The notes under the pieces are model-generated. The model was not told where the DNA came from. It was given only the letters and a program-made list of their open reading frames with translations, and searched no databases. A stretch of 64,000 bases of DNA, taken from positions 1-64,000 of the forward strand of contig QJNS01000067.1 in the NCBI GenBank assembly GCA_004154925.1. The letters are read 5' to 3'. Source of the stretch: Monosporascus cannonballus (lineage: Eukaryota > Ascomycota > Sordariomycetes > Xylariales). The translations under genes and the position numbers were made by a program. Of this stretch, positions 63,612-64,000 are shown piece after piece (the stretch's first letter is position 1; each line of letters opens with the position of its first letter).

Positions 63612-64000
63612 TGTGACGGCTAGGCGGTTTAACAAATTATTTTACCTAAGTCGTACGGGTTTATATTAGCAAAAACATCATCGAATTCGAAAGAATAAAT
63701 ATAATAACTAATTACGCCTGGTAATACTTAAAGCATTTTAAATAACGATTTATTATTGTAAACTTTTATTATTTAAATTATGAAACCCACAAATATATAC
63801 ATAATATTTTTAACTTAAAATGCTTAAAATACTTAACCTTTTAAGCTATTCGAGCATTTTAATATTTTAATATAGATTAAAAGATTTAAAGTACTAAAAC
63901 GTTTAAAAGTATAAATTCGTTAGGTAATTAGTTTTTATATCGGGTTTAGTTCTTTTTTTTTATTTCGATCATCTTTAGATTTACCAAGTTTATTAAATCA
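63612..64000 (-). repeat. Chromovirus LTR (no. 7), minus orientation, cut by window end
   Basis: Plus-strand start TGTGACGGCTAGGCGGTTTA, the inverted end of the LTR family. The interior matches, in reverse complement, the U3 of no. 6 (AACTTGG, GATGATCGAAATAAAA and following). By length only a few bases are missing. It may be a solo LTR or the 3' LTR of a further minus-strand element outside the window. Confidence 0.8.

Noticed and set aside
1..64000. Very AT-rich sequence as mitochondrial or plastid DNA
   Set aside because: Retrotransposon families with target duplications, a nuclear HET gene and the CA/TG depletion with retained CG point to RIPped nuclear DNA.
1..64000. CRISPR arrays, rRNA or tRNA genes
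   Set aside because: No regularly spaced short repeats and no recognisable structural RNA were seen on either strand.

Overview
The window looks like an AT-rich, gene-poor block from a filamentous ascomycete (Pezizomycotina). Nearly all of it is repeats decayed by repeat-induced point mutation (RIP): CA/TG dinucleotides are scarce, TA is very common, CG is largely kept, and reading frames are broken by stops expected from CAA, CAG, CGA or TGG codons. Only one intact protein gene is visible: a HET-domain (heterokaryon incompatibility) gene at 34357-36249 on the minus strand, in a small island of normal composition.

Layout, left to right. (1) A Fot1/pogo-type transposase pseudogene (50-582, resuming at 7489) is split by Ty3/Gypsy chromovirus no. 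1 (583-7488). (2) A minus-strand Ty1/Copia relic (about 8760-14196) carries two insertions of a tiny TG...CA element with perfect 5-bp target duplications. It is followed by an LTR relic (14197-14405) and a short unmutated fragment of unknown origin. (3) Chromovirus no. 2 (14993-27405, duplication CGAAC) carries a complete nested Copia element (20976-26460, duplication CCTCC). (4) An unassigned RIPped stretch (27406-29777) leads into a tandem duplication of about 1.9 kb (29778-33580), in which both copies are pseudogenes of the C-terminal half of an ABCC/MRP-type ABC transporter. (5) A solo LTR (33722-33962, duplication CATCC) and the HET gene follow. (6) Chromovirus no. 4 (minus, 36433-43098) sits about 180 bp upstream of the HET start codon. 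(7) From 43344 to the window end lies one chromovirus (no. 6) broken open repeatedly: no. 3 is inside its 5' LTR, no. 5 inside its gag, a 1.1-kb TRIM-like element inside its pol, and another LTR (no. 7, opposite orientation) inside its 3' non-coding part.

The chromoviruses (nos. 1-6) are relatives, all on the plan gag with a zinc knuckle, protease, reverse transcriptase, RNase H, integrase, C-terminal chromodomain. Their LTRs share the 3' part (R/U5) but have at least four different U3 parts. The most interesting recurrent signal is a reading frame on the antisense strand, between the pol stop and the 3' LTR, recognisable in five copies. It has a cysteine pattern followed by a basic, leucine-rich, coiled-coil-like region.

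Translations were done by eye. LTR borders rest on matching pairs of repeats and on 5-bp target duplications. Domain positions inside decayed elements are approximate.
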